Shown here in pieces: positions 44,763 through 53,848 of a stretch of DNA of 64,000 bases. Source of the stretch: Leucobacter chromiireducens (lineage in GTDB: Bacteria > Actinomycetota > Actinomycetes > Actinomycetales > Microbacteriaceae); contig NZ_RPDI01000005.1 in the NCBI RefSeq assembly GCF_003917135.1, positions 62,001 to 126,000 of the forward strand, in the 5' to 3' direction. The position numbers were made by a program, and so were the translations under genes. A model generated the notes under the pieces. It had not been told where the DNA came from. It saw only the letters and a list, made by a program, of their open reading frames with translations, and ran no database searches. Position 1 is the stretch's first letter. Each line of letters begins with the position of its first letter.

Positions 44763-44808
44763 GGAGTGGCGGTAGGTCAGGTCGCGGAGCGGCGGTACGT
44801 CAGGTCGC
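44763..44808. repeat. 23-bp tandem duplication at the end of trmB
   Basis: GGAGYGGCGGTASGTCAGGTC-type units lie head to tail at 44763-44785 and 44786-44808 with two mismatches. Because 23 is not a multiple of three, the second copy is read in a shifted frame and trmB stops inside the duplication. Confidence 0.8.
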
Positions 44809-45529
44809 GGATCGCGCGGCCCTTCGCCGCACCCTTGCGCTCGAACGCCGTGAGGATGCGCCCGTCGAAGCGCTCCGCGTAGTCGCCCGTGAAGTCGCGC
44901 GCGAAGTGCGGCGCGGCGTCGAGCACCTCGCGCATCTGCTCGGCGTACTCCTCCCAGTCGGTCGCGAGGCGCAGCACGCCACCCGGGCGCAGCACACGCG
45001 CGGCGATCGCGGCGAACTCCGCCGTCACGAGGCGGCGCTTGTGATGGCGCGCCTTCGCCCACGGGTCGGGGAAGAACACCCAAAGCTCGTCGGCGCTCCC
45101 CTCAGGGAGGAAGCGCTCGAGCACCTCGGGCGCGTTCGCCTCGATGAGTCGGAGGTTGCGCACGTCGAGCTCGTCGGCGGCGTTCATGGTGCGCGCGAGC
45201 CCGGCGCGGAACACCTCGATCGCGATGTGATCCCGCTCGGGGTGCGTGCTCGCGGCGTGCACGATCGCGTGCCCCTGCCCCGAGCCCACCTCGACAACGA
45301 GTGGGGCCGTTCGCCCGAACAGCTCAGCGGGGTCAGCGTTGGCGCCCTCGGCCACGCTCGTCGCGGCCGGACCCCGCGGCACCTCGACGCGGTAGAGCGG
45401 CGAAAGCTCATCCCAGCCGCGCTGCTGCCCGGACGTCATCCGACCGCTGCGGCGCACGAATGAGACGGGCTTGTCCCGGAACGTACTCGGGTCGAAGCTC
45501 TTCGTGGGGTGGGGCTGCTGCTCGGTCAC
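44777..45529 (-). CDS. trmB: tRNA (guanine-N7-)-methyltransferase
   Basis: The 250-residue SAM-dependent enzyme methylates G46 of tRNA. Motifs: [15 protein letters not shown] (SAM loop), [13 protein letters not shown], and the TrmB signature [21 protein letters not shown]. The GTG start at 45529 precedes TEQQPHP; the longer frame overlaps the divergent aroQ gene. The C-terminus ends [10 protein letters not shown]; a tandem 23-bp duplication in the DNA suggests that the ancestral end was slightly different. Gene stands alone, divergent from aroQ. Confidence 0.93.
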   Translation of the reverse strand: MTEQQPHPTKSFDPSTFRDKPVSFVRRSGRMTSGQQRGWDELSPLYRVEVPRGPAATSVAEGANADPAELFGRTAPLVVEVGSGQGHAIVHAASTHPERDHIAIEVFRAGLARTMNAADELDVRNLRLIEANAPEVLERFLPEGSADELWVFFPDPWAKARHHKRRLVTAEFAAIAARVLRPGGVLRLATDWEEYAEQMREVLDAAPHFARDFTGDYAERFDGRILTAFERKGAAKGRAIRDLTYRRSAT

Positions 45530-45610
45530 CCCACAACGGTAGTGCGGCAGCGCCCGAAGGGCAAAGCCCGCGGTACCATGGTGGGACGCTTCACCCACAG
45601 GAGGACTCTC

Positions 45611-46051
45611 ATGACCCGACGCATCCTGCTGGTCAACGGCCCCAACCTGAACCTGCTGGGCACCCGCGAACCCGAGCTCTACGGCGAGGAGACGCTCGCC
45701 GACGTGGAGGCGCTCGCCGCGCGCGTCGCCGCCGACTTCGGGATCGAGGTGCGCGCCGTGCAGAGCAACCACGAGGGCGCGCTCATCGACGCGATCCACG
45801 AGGCGCGCACGGACTGCCTCGGCATCGTGATCAACCCCGGCGCGTTCACGCACACCTCCGTCGCGCTGCGCGACGCGCTCACCGGCGTGGATCTGCCCAC
45901 CGTCGAGGTGCACCTCACGAACGTGCACGCGCGCGAGCCGTTCCGGCACCACTCGTACATCTCCCCCATCGCCGCTGGTGTGATCGTGGGCTGCGGCGTG
46001 CAGGGCTACGAGTTCGCGGTGCGCCGCGTCGCGGCCCTCATCGCACGCTGA
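45611..46051 (+). CDS. aroQ: Type II 3-dehydroquinate dehydratase
   Basis: The 146-residue enzyme of the shikimate pathway removes water from 3-dehydroquinate. Signatures: [21 protein letters not shown] (catalytic Tyr after GTREPELY), [74 protein letters not shown] with the catalytic His. ATG at 45611; the upstream extension is antisense to trmB. GAGGAC precedes the start. Confidence 0.97.
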   Translation: MTRRILLVNGPNLNLLGTREPELYGEETLADVEALAARVAADFGIEVRAVQSNHEGALIDAIHEARTDCLGIVINPGAFTHTSVALRDALTGVDLPTVEVHLTNVHAREPFRHHSYISPIAAGVIVGCGVQGYEFAVRRVAALIAR

Positions 46052-46087
46052 GCCCGGCCAGCGCGTCCGTGCACGCGCCCACCCCCG

Positions 46088-47020
46088 CTACGGCGCCGTG
46101 ACGAAGATGTCGAGCAGCCCGGGGTTGTGCGCGTGCACGAGCACCGCGAACACGACGGCGTCGAAGAGCAGGTGCACGGTCACCACATAGGCGAGCGAGC
46201 GGGTGCGCAGGAAGATCATGCCCTGCATGAGCGCGAACGGGATCGTCAGCAGCGGCCCCCACGAGCGGTAGCCGAGCTCCCACAGGAACGACACGAATAC
46301 CACGGTCTGCAGCACGTTCGCCAGCCAGGCCGGGAAGTGTCGCAGCAGTACCGCGAACACGGTGCAGATGAAGAACAGCTCGTCCCAGATCCCCACGGCC
46401 CCAACGCCGACGAACAGCCGCGCGATCAGGTCCGGCGTGGTCACTTCCGGCCAGTTCTGGTACACACCAGAGCTGATGAAATACCAGGGCAGGATCAGCC
46501 ACCCGAGCACCAGCACCGCGGCGAGCCAGCTCCAGTGAAACGCGCCCCACCGCCGCCCGCCGCGCCACGGAAAGCCGGTGGCGCGATCCCGATAGAGGAA
46601 CCGTGACACGAGATACGGCACGAGCACCGCTCCGCCGAGCGCGAGCGTGAACTGCACCATCGACCACGTGTCGAGGCGCGCACCGAGGTCGATCGTGCGG
46701 ACAATCCCGAGGCCGAGCGCGATGAGCGAGAGATCGCGCAGGAGCGACGGTGGGCGTGCCTCCCGCGGCAGTTCACGCAGCGCCGCGCGATCTGCCGCTC
46801 CGCGCGGGATCGGGATCGAGCACTGCCCGCCGCAGCCGCCCCGATCCGCGTACGCTGCAGCGGCGAGGCCCAGCACGAGCAGCACGATCCCGGCAAACAG
46901 GTCCTCGAACACGAAGAGCGCCGGAGCCGCGAGCACGGTCAGCGACGCGGCGATGAGATGCCACGGGTGGATCGCTGGCCGCGCCGATGCGCCCAGCCGA
47001 TGCTCAACAGGGGTTCCCAC
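46088..47020 (-). CDS. CPBP (CAAX-like) intramembrane metalloprotease family protein
   Basis: The 310-residue protein has eight or so membrane helices and the CPBP motifs: WDELFFICTVFAVLLRHF (related to EExxxR), then a motif-2-like FLWELGY and the C-terminal VVTVHLLFDAVVF (HxxxD). Such proteins are glutamic/metal proteases for prenylated or bacteriocin-related substrates; many bacterial members are unassigned. The GTG at 47020 starts the conserved part; the TTG/other starts upstream are not better. Convergent with aroQ; the next gene is a UvrA-like gene, divergent. Confidence 0.82.
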   Translation of the reverse strand: MGTPVEHRLGASARPAIHPWHLIAASLTVLAAPALFVFEDLFAGIVLLVLGLAAAAYADRGGCGGQCSIPIPRGAADRAALRELPREARPPSLLRDLSLIALGLGIVRTIDLGARLDTWSMVQFTLALGGAVLVPYLVSRFLYRDRATGFPWRGGRRWGAFHWSWLAAVLVLGWLILPWYFISSGVYQNWPEVTTPDLIARLFVGVGAVGIWDELFFICTVFAVLLRHFPAWLANVLQTVVFVSFLWELGYRSWGPLLTIPFALMQGMIFLRTRSLAYVVTVHLLFDAVVFAVLVHAHNPGLLDIFVTAP

Positions 47021-47127
47021 GCAGCACAGCGTAGCCGCCGGTGCTGCGCAACCCCCGGGTACGGCGGCGAACACGCAGATCAGGAATCAAGAAGTCAGTA
47101 CCGGGGCGTGCGCGCTACGCTACCCAC

Positions 47128-49497
47128 ATGAGCGCCGCCGACTCCGTCATCCACCCCGCCGACTCGCACGACATGATCGTGGTTCGCGGGGCACGCGAAC
47201 ACAATCTGAAGGACGTCAGCGTCGCGCTGCCGAAGCGGCGTCTCACCGCGTTCACCGGGGTCTCGGGCTCCGGCAAGAGCTCCCTCGTCTTCGCCACGAT
47301 CGCCGCCGAGTCCCAGCGCCTCATCAACGAGACCTACAGTGCGTTCGTGCAGGGCTTCATGCCCTCGCAGGGCCGCCCCGACGTCGACGTGCTGGAGGGG
47401 CTCACCACCGCGATCATCGTCGACCAGGAGCGCATGGGAGCGAACCCGCGCTCGACGGTGGGCACGGCGACCGACGTGAACGCGATGCTCCGGATCGTGT
47501 TCTCGCGGCTCGGCAGCCCGCGCATCGGATCCCCGAACGCGTTCTCCTTCAACGTCGCATCGGTGAGCGGCGCCGGCGCCGTGACCATGGAGAAGGGCGG
47601 CAAGCAGGTGAAGGAGCGCCGCTCGTTCGAGGTGCTCGGCGGGATGTGCCCCACCTGCGAGGGGCGCGGCACGGTCTCGGACTTCGCGCTCGATCAGCTC
47701 TACGACGAGACGAAGTCGCTCGCGGACGGCGCGCTGACGATCCCCGGCTACAGCATGGACGGCTGGTACGGGCGCATTTTCGGGGCCCTGCTGCCGATGG
47801 ACATCCCGATCCGCGACTTCACCGAGGCCCAGCTCGACGACCTGCTCTACAAGGAGCCGACGAAGGTGAAGATCGAGGGCACGAACCTCACCTACGAGGG
47901 CCTGATCCCGCGCATCCAGAAGTCGATGCTCGCGAAGGATCGTGAGGCCATGCAGCCGCACGTGCGCGCGTTTGTCGACCGGGCGATCGTGTTCACCGAG
48001 TGCCACGCGTGCGACGGCACCCGCCTCAACGACACCGCGCGCTCCTCGAAGATCGCGGGCAGCTCGATCGCCGACGTGTGCGCGATGCAGATCAGCGACC
48101 TCGCCGAGTGGGTGCGCGAGATCTCCGACCCCGGGCTCGCGCCGCTCGTCGCGAAGCTCTCGGACACCCTCGATTCGTTCGTGCAGATCGGCCTCGGCTA
48201 CCTGAGTCTCGATCGCCCCACCGGCACCCTCTCGGGCGGCGAATCGCAGCGCACGAAGATGATCCGGCACCTCGGCTCCCCCATCACGGACGCCACGTAC
48301 GTGTTCGACGAGCCGTCGATCGGGCTGCACCCGCACGACATCGTCCGCATGAACGAGCTGCTGCTCAAGCTGCGCGACAAGGGGAACACCGTGCTGGTGG
48401 TGGAGCACAAGCCCGAGATGATCAAGATCGCCGATCACGTGGTCGACCTCGGTCCGCGCGCCGGCGCGCACGGCGGCGAGATCTGCTTCGAGGGCAGCGT
48501 CGCCGACCTCCGCGCGTCCGGCACGCTCACGGGACGCCACCTCGACGACCGGGCAACGCTGAAGGATCAGGTGCGCGCCGCGACGGGCGCAATCGAGGTC
48601 CGCGGGGCGAGCACCCACAACCTGCAGGCCGTCGACGTCGACGTGCCGCTCGGCGTGCTGTGCGCCGTGACGGGCGTGGCTGGCTCGGGCAAGAGCTCCC
48701 TGGTCCACGGCTCGGTCTCGAACCGGGAGGGCGTCGTGGCCGTCGACCAGGGCGCGATCAAGGGCTCCCGCCGCTCGAACCCTGCGACGTACACGGGGCT
48801 CCTCGATCCGGTGCGCACCGCGTTCGCGAAGGCGAACGGCGTGAAGCCGGCCCTGTTCAGCGCGAACTCGGAGGGCGCGTGCCCCGAGTGCAAGGGCGCG
48901 GGGATCATCTTCACTGACCTCGGCATGATGGCCACGATGGAGAGCCCGTGCGAGGTGTGCGAGGGGCGTCGATTTGCGGCGGAGGTGCTCGAGTACACGC
49001 TCGGCGGCAAGAACATCGCCGAGGTGCTGGAGCTCAGCATGGCGGAGGCGCACGAGTTCTTCTCGGCCGGCGAGGCGCGCATCCCGAAGGCGGCGAAGAT
49101 CCTCGACCGGCTCGTCGACGTCGGGCTCGGCTACCTCTCGCTCGGCCAGCCGCTCTCCACGCTTTCCGGCGGCGAGCGGCAGCGCCTGAAGCTCGCGATC
49201 CACATGCTCGAGGACGCCGACATCTACGTGCTCGACGAACCGACCACCGGCCTGCACCTCGCGGACGTCGAGCAGCTGCTCGCCCTCCTCGACCGCCTGG
49301 TCGACGCCGGGAAGAGCGTGATCGTGATCGAGCACCACCAGGCGGTCATGGCGCACGCCGACTGGATCATCGACATCGGCCCTGGAGCGGGCCAGCAGGG
49401 CGGGACCGTGGTGTTCGAGGGCACGCCGCGCGACCTCGTGGCGGCCCGCGCGACGCTCACCGGCCAGCACCTCGCCGACTACGTCGCGCGGGACTAG
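47128..49497 (+). CDS. UvrA-like ABC protein (UvrA2/drug-resistance type)
   Basis: The 789-residue protein has two ABC modules. Walker A sites are TGVSGSGKSSLVF (43-55) and GVAGSGKSSLVH, signatures GTLSGGESQR and STLSGGERQR, and Walker B pairs VFDEPSIGLH and VLDEPTTGLH. Zinc-binding pairs CPTCEGRG, CHACDGTR, CPECKGAG and CEVCEGRR are present. It lacks the roughly 150-residue extra domains of full UvrA (about 950 aa) needed for UvrB contact, as in UvrA2 proteins of actinobacteria linked to resistance to DNA-binding drugs. The ATG lies after a poor ribosome-binding site. Convergent with the LOG-family gene; the stops overlap (CTAG). Confidence 0.92.
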   Translation: MSAADSVIHPADSHDMIVVRGAREHNLKDVSVALPKRRLTAFTGVSGSGKSSLVFATIAAESQRLINETYSAFVQGFMPSQGRPDVDVLEGLTTAIIVDQERMGANPRSTVGTATDVNAMLRIVFSRLGSPRIGSPNAFSFNVASVSGAGAVTMEKGGKQVKERRSFEVLGGMCPTCEGRGTVSDFALDQLYDETKSLADGALTIPGYSMDGWYGRIFGALLPMDIPIRDFTEAQLDDLLYKEPTKVKIEGTNLTYEGLIPRIQKSMLAKDREAMQPHVRAFVDRAIVFTECHACDGTRLNDTARSSKIAGSSIADVCAMQISDLAEWVREISDPGLAPLVAKLSDTLDSFVQIGLGYLSLDRPTGTLSGGESQRTKMIRHLGSPITDATYVFDEPSIGLHPHDIVRMNELLLKLRDKGNTVLVVEHKPEMIKIADHVVDLGPRAGAHGGEICFEGSVADLRASGTLTGRHLDDRATLKDQVRAATGAIEVRGASTHNLQAVDVDVPLGVLCAVTGVAGSGKSSLVHGSVSNREGVVAVDQGAIKGSRRSNPATYTGLLDPVRTAFAKANGVKPALFSANSEGACPECKGAGIIFTDLGMMATMESPCEVCEGRRFAAEVLEYTLGGKNIAEVLELSMAEAHEFFSAGEARIPKAAKILDRLVDVGLGYLSLGQPLSTLSGGERQRLKLAIHMLEDADIYVLDEPTTGLHLADVEQLLALLDRLVDAGKSVIVIEHHQAVMAHADWIIDIGPGAGQQGGTVVFEGTPRDLVAARATLTGQHLADYVARD

Positions 49498-50552
49498 CCT
49501 CCCGGCGCGGACGCCAGCTCGTTGAGCGCGCGGATGAGGCGATGCAGATCCCCCACCGCGCGGCGGCGCGGCGTGAAGATGATGCGCGGCAGCTCGGGCC
49601 GGTCGTCTCCCCCGCGCTCCTCGGGGAGCGCGTCGGTGCGCGCAATGCTCCCCGTCTCGCACAGGCCGGAGAACCGCGCGTTGAGGTCGGCGAGTTCGGC
49701 GTCGCTTGGCGCGGCACGGAGCCGCAGCACCAGCTCGGATCCAAACCACCGGAGTGAATCGTAGTTGCGCCAGAACCCGGTCACCTCGGCGACGGCCGCC
49801 GACACCGAGTCGGTGACGAGCACGCGATCGAGGTCGTCGACCGCGACGAGACCGTTGGCCGCGAGCTGCTCCGTGACGAACGCCGCGAAGCCGCGCCAGA
49901 ACTGCCCACCCTCGCGGTCGAGCAGCACGATGGGGGTGGGCTCCATCTTGCCGGTCTGCTGCAGCGTGAGCAGCTCGAACGTCTCGTCCATCGTGCCAAA
50001 GCCCCCTGGCAGGCAGATGAAGCCGCTCGATTCCTTCACGAGCATGAGCTTGCGCGTGAAGAAGTACTTCATCGCGACCTGCCGCCCATCACCGTTCAGC
50101 ACCGAGTTCGGGGCTTCCTCGAACGGCAGGCGAATGGACACGCCGAGCGACTGCTCGGGCCCGGCCCCCGTCGCCGCGGCCTCCATGATGCCCGGCCCGG
50201 CCCCGGTGACCACGAACCAGCCCTCGGCCGCGAGCTGCTCGGCCGCGGCGCGCGCGTTCTCCCACAGCGGGTCGTGCGACTGCGTGCGCGCCGAGCCGAA
50301 GATCGTCACCTTCGGCGTGCCAGCGTACGGCGCGAAGAGCTGGAACGCCGCGCGCATCTCCTCGACGGCGGCGGCCGTGATCTTCAGGTCGCGGCGCGGT
50401 GTGCCGTCCTGCCCCAGCCCGATCCCGCTCTCGAGGATGCGTCGCACGAGCGTGCGCTGCGCGCCCACCCCGCAGTCAGCGATGAGGGCGTCGAGCCGCC
50501 CGCGGAGCTCGAGCGCAGCTGCGGTCGCTGGGGAATTCGTGGCATCGGTCAC
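49494..50552 (-). CDS. LOG-family protein (cytokinin-activating phosphohydrolase-like/"lysine decarboxylase" family)
   Basis: The 352-residue protein has the Rossmann-like LOG fold: VTIFGSARTQ, WFVVTGAGPGIMEAAATGA, VSIRLPFEEAPN and the signature PGGFGTMDETFELLTLQQTG. LOG enzymes release cytokinin bases from nucleotides; in bacteria the role is often nucleotide 5'-monophosphate phosphoribohydrolase. GTG start at 50552 beside the RNB-ribonuclease promoter. It is annotated as decarboxylase in old records, which is misleading. Confidence 0.88.
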   Translation of the reverse strand: MTDATNSPATAAALELRGRLDALIADCGVGAQRTLVRRILESGIGLGQDGTPRRDLKITAAAVEEMRAAFQLFAPYAGTPKVTIFGSARTQSHDPLWENARAAAEQLAAEGWFVVTGAGPGIMEAAATGAGPEQSLGVSIRLPFEEAPNSVLNGDGRQVAMKYFFTRKLMLVKESSGFICLPGGFGTMDETFELLTLQQTGKMEPTPIVLLDREGGQFWRGFAAFVTEQLAANGLVAVDDLDRVLVTDSVSAAVAEVTGFWRNYDSLRWFGSELVLRLRAAPSDAELADLNARFSGLCETGSIARTDALPEERGGDDRPELPRIIFTPRRRAVGDLHRLIRALNELASAPGG

Positions 50553-50599
50553 ACGTCCACCCTAGCCGTGCGGGTGGGTCGCGGCACTAGGCTGGGGCC

Positions 50600-52018
50600 A
50601 TGCCGGCACGGCGCACTCACTTCGCACCGCGACACGCTCAGGACGAGCTCGCGGCGGCGCTCGCTGCGCTCAGGGCCGAGTTCCAGGTGCCGACGGAGTT
50701 TCCCGATGACGCGCTGAGCGAGGCCGCGGCAGCGATCCCGATCTCGGCGCCCAAGGACCTGCGCGGGATCCCGTTCGTCACCCTGGATCCGCTGGGATCG
50801 CGTGACCTCGATCAGGCCTTCCACCTGGAGCGCGCGGGATCGGGGTGGCGCGTGCGCTACGCGATCGCCGACGTGCCCGGATTCGTGCAGCCGGGCGGCG
50901 CACTCGACCGTGCGGCGCGCTCGCGCGGGCAGACGCTGTACCTCCCGGACGGCACGGTCCCGCTGCATCCGCGGCTGCTCAGTGAGGGGCGCGCGTCGCT
51001 GCTGCCAGGAGAGGAGCGCCCGGCGTACGTGTGGACCGTGGAGCTCGACGCCGAGGGAGCCGCGCGCTCGGGCCGGGTCGAGCGCGCCGTGATCCGCTCC
51101 CGCGCGCAACTCGACTACCCGGCGGCGCAGCGCGACATCGCGGCCGACCGCGCCGATGGGCCGCTCGCCCTGCTGCGTGAGGTGGGGCTCGCGCGCATCG
51201 CGCAGGAGCGGCTGCGCGGCGGCGCGAGCCTCAGCATGCCCGAGGAGGAGATCCGGGAGACGCCGAGCGGCTACCGCATCGAGCGGCGCGACCCGCTGCC
51301 CGTCGAGGAGTGGAACGCGCAGCTCTCGCTCCTCGCCGGCATCACCGCTGGCGAGCTCATGCTCGGTGCGGGGGTGGGGATCCTGCGCACGATGCCGCCG
51401 CCGGAGGAACGCGCGCTCGCCGAGTTCCGCGGGCGCGTCCGGGCGCTTGAGCAGCCCTGGGCCGACGGCGTGAGCTACGGCGCGTACCTCGCGGGGCTCG
51501 ATGCCTCAGCGGTCGGCACCCCGGCCGTGCGGCAGGCCGCAGCCGCTCTCTTCCGCGGCGCCGACTACACCCCGTTCGACGGCGCGCTCCCCGCGGAGCC
51601 GCAGCAGGCCGCGATCGCTGCGCCGTACGCGCACGTCACCGCGCCGCTGCGGCGCCTGGTCGACCGCTTCGGCCTCGTCGTGTGCGCGTCGATCTGCGCT
51701 GGCGAGGAGATCCCGGAGTGGGCGCGCGCAAGCCTGCCGGAGCTTCCGGCGCTGATGCGCGCGTCGAATCAACGCTCCGGTCAGCTCACCTCCGCCGCCC
51801 TCGATCGCGTTGAGGCCGCGGTGCTGCATGACCGGGTGGGCCACACGCTCGACGCCGTGGTGATCGAGGTGCGCGGCGAGCGCGCACGCGTGCAGCTCAC
51901 CGAGCCGCCCGTGACCGCGCAGTGCCTCGCGGACGGGCTGCGTGCCGGCACGCGGGTGCGCGTCCGCGTGCTCGGCACCGACATCGCGAGCGGCACGGTC
52001 GAGCTCGCCCCGGCGTAG
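50600..52018 (+). CDS. RNB-domain (RNase II-like) ribonuclease
   Basis: The 472-residue protein has an RNB exonuclease core: VTLDPLGSRDLDQAFHLERAG with the metal-binding Asp residues, YLPDGTVPLHPRLLSEGRASLLPGEERPAYVWTVEL, and PYAHVTAPLRRLVDRFGLVV. Cold-shock and S1 domains of full RNase II/R are reduced to a short C-terminal beta-barrel-like tail. Members process or degrade RNA 3'-5'. It begins 47 nt from the divergent LOG gene, with no obvious operon partner. Confidence 0.9.
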   Translation: MPARRTHFAPRHAQDELAAALAALRAEFQVPTEFPDDALSEAAAAIPISAPKDLRGIPFVTLDPLGSRDLDQAFHLERAGSGWRVRYAIADVPGFVQPGGALDRAARSRGQTLYLPDGTVPLHPRLLSEGRASLLPGEERPAYVWTVELDAEGAARSGRVERAVIRSRAQLDYPAAQRDIAADRADGPLALLREVGLARIAQERLRGGASLSMPEEEIRETPSGYRIERRDPLPVEEWNAQLSLLAGITAGELMLGAGVGILRTMPPPEERALAEFRGRVRALEQPWADGVSYGAYLAGLDASAVGTPAVRQAAAALFRGADYTPFDGALPAEPQQAAIAAPYAHVTAPLRRLVDRFGLVVCASICAGEEIPEWARASLPELPALMRASNQRSGQLTSAALDRVEAAVLHDRVGHTLDAVVIEVRGERARVQLTEPPVTAQCLADGLRAGTRVRVRVLGTDIASGTVELAPA

Positions 52019-52020
52019 CG

Positions 52021-52458
52021 CTACGCCCGGTCGATCGTCGTGGAGAGCGAGATCGACGTGACCGTGTTCTGCACGCCGGGGAGCCGGCTCACGAACTCCC
52101 AGATCTCCTGCACGCGGTCGATCGAGCGGGCGTCGACGCGCGCGAGCAGGTCAAAGTCCCCCGTCAGAATGTCGCAGGTCTTCACCTCGGGGATCTTCGC
52201 GAGCTCGGCCAGCACCTCGGCGCCGCGCATCCGGTCCACCCGGTACACGAACAGCATCGCGGCGACCCGCTCCCCCTCGCCGGAGCGGCCGCGCACCACC
52301 GTGTACCCCTGGATCACCCCCTCGCGCTCCATGCGCTCGATCCGCAGGCGAACGGCGTTGCGTGAGAGGCGGACCCGCTCGCCGAGCGTGACGAGCGAGA
52401 TCCGCGCATTCGTGGTGAGCTCGGCGAGGATCTGCCGATCGATGTCGTCGCGCTGCAT
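52021..52458 (-). CDS. Lrp/AsnC-family transcriptional regulator
   Basis: The 145-residue protein has an N-terminal helix-turn-helix (DRQILAELTTNARISLVTLGERVRLSRNAVRLRIERMEREGVI) and a C-terminal RAM effector domain (AMLFVYRV...CDILTGDFDLLARVDA). It is 26 nt downstream of the Cys/Met-type PLP enzyme on the same strand. Lrp/AsnC proteins sense amino acids, so it likely controls this enzyme. ATG start. Confidence 0.92.
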   Translation of the reverse strand: MQRDDIDRQILAELTTNARISLVTLGERVRLSRNAVRLRIERMEREGVIQGYTVVRGRSGEGERVAAMLFVYRVDRMRGAEVLAELAKIPEVKTCDILTGDFDLLARVDARSIDRVQEIWEFVSRLPGVQNTVTSISLSTTIDRA

Positions 52459-52484
52459 GGTGGGTGCTCCGAGGGCGGCGTCCG

Positions 52485-53747
52485 CTAGGCGGCGAACGTC
52501 TCGTCGAGCGCGGCCGCGAGGTCGGCGAGCAGGTCGTCGGTGTCTTCGAGCCCGACGGAGAGACGCAGGTGCCCGTACGTCTGGAACGGCTCGGGGTACG
52601 CGGCGACCCTGGGGCCGTCGGTCCCGACGTGCACGATCAGGGAGTCGTCGTGGCCGAGCGAGAAGCCCGAGGTCACGAGCGAGAGGTGCGCGACGAAGCG
52701 GTTCTGCGTATCGGGATCCCCATCGACGGCGAACGCGATCGTGCCGCCCAGGTGGTCTGCGCCGAACTGGCGCACGGCGAGCTCGTGCTGGGGGTGGCTT
52801 GGCAGGCCGGGGTAGGCGACGAACGCGACGCGCTCGTCCGCCTCAAGGAACTCGGCGATGCGCTGCGCCGAGCGGTAGTGCTGACGCAGGCGGAGCGGCA
52901 GCGTGACCGAGCCGCGCTGGATCTGCCACGCGTTGAACGGCGAGATGATGCCCCCGACATCGACCATCGCGTCGGCCTTGATCGGTTCGATGAGTGCGTG
53001 CGAGCCGACCACCGCGCCGCCCATCGCGTCGCCGTGGCCGTTGATGTACTTCGTGAGCGAGTGCACCACGAGGTCGGCGCCGAGCTCGAGCGGGCGGAAG
53101 AACGGGGGCGGGGTGAACGTCGAGTCGACGAGCAGGATCGCCCCGGCGTCGCGCGTCACCTCGGCGATCGCGGCGACGTCCGCCACCTTGGTGGTGGGGT
53201 TCGCGATCCCCTCGATGCAGACGAGGCGCGTGTTGGGCCGGATCGCTGCGCGGAGCGCGTCGAGGTCGGTGACGTCGACGAACGTGGTCTCGATGCCGTA
53301 GCGGCCGGGCAGCAGCTCGGTCCACAGTCGCCAGGTCGCCTCGTAGGTGACGTCGCTCACGATCACGTGCTCCCCCGCGGAGACGTGGGTGAAGAATACA
53401 GCGTGCAGCGCCGCGACCCCCGAGGCGAGTGCGACGGCGGCCTCGCCGTGCTCGATCGCCGCGAGCTTCTCCTCGAGCGCGACCTGGTTATGGCCGCTGT
53501 TGCGGGTGTAGAGCCCCGGGGCGGTGGCCGACCAGCTGATCTCGCTCGGATCCTCCGGCAGCTCGTAGGAGTTCGCCATCACGAGCGGGGTGCGCAGCGC
53601 CTTCGTGCTGTCGCGCAGGATCCCTCCGTGCACGGCGAGGCTGAGCTCGGACAGCGTCTGCGGCTTGCCGCGGTCGGGCCGCTGGGCGTGGGCGGACTGC
53701 GCGGTGTTGGCGGACTGCGCGGCGTGGTCTGGCTGCGCGGTGTGCAT
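52485..53747 (-). CDS. Cys/Met-metabolism PLP enzyme (methionine gamma-lyase/cystathionine gamma-synthase-like)
   Basis: The 420-residue fold-type I PLP enzyme shows GEAAVALASGVAALHAVFF, SDVTYEATWRLW, IEGIANPTTKVADVAAIAE, and the PLP-lysine site LVVHSLTKYINGHGDAMGG. The family includes methionine, cystathionine and canavanine gamma-lyases and homoserine-ester sulfhydrylases. The start is uncertain: the ATG at 53747 gives a low-complexity N-terminus (AAQSANTAQSAHAQ) from tandem DNA repeats, and the frame extends to 53804. It is followed by an Lrp regulator and divergent from an IclR regulator, which points to amino-acid catabolism. Confidence 0.88.
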   Translation of the reverse strand: MHTAQPDHAAQSANTAQSAHAQRPDRGKPQTLSELSLAVHGGILRDSTKALRTPLVMANSYELPEDPSEISWSATAPGLYTRNSGHNQVALEEKLAAIEHGEAAVALASGVAALHAVFFTHVSAGEHVIVSDVTYEATWRLWTELLPGRYGIETTFVDVTDLDALRAAIRPNTRLVCIEGIANPTTKVADVAAIAEVTRDAGAILLVDSTFTPPPFFRPLELGADLVVHSLTKYINGHGDAMGGAVVGSHALIEPIKADAMVDVGGIISPFNAWQIQRGSVTLPLRLRQHYRSAQRIAEFLEADERVAFVAYPGLPSHPQHELAVRQFGADHLGGTIAFAVDGDPDTQNRFVAHLSLVTSGFSLGHDDSLIVHVGTDGPRVAAYPEPFQTYGHLRLSVGLEDTDDLLADLAAALDETFAA

Positions 53748-53848
53748 CTTCGTTGGCTTCACACCTCGAATCATAGTGTGCATTATCAGCATTTTCAATT
53801 GCATTTAACGCACGTCCCTCGCGCGCTTCGGCGAACTAGACTGAGGGC
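53748..53848. promoter_or_regulatory. AT-rich divergent promoter region with TGCA-flanked palindrome
   Basis: This 101-nt gap is AT-rich in contrast to the surrounding sequence. Its core (53779-53803) is flanked by TGCA on both sides, with interior ATTATCAGCATTTTCAATT. AsnC/Lrp or IclR proteins could bind here. It lies between the PLP enzyme and an IclR regulator. Confidence 0.5.

Noticed and set aside
44651-44776. Promoter of the glycine operon
   Set aside because: A TATGGT-like -10 is present near 44680 on the minus strand, but no -35 at proper spacing can be supported.
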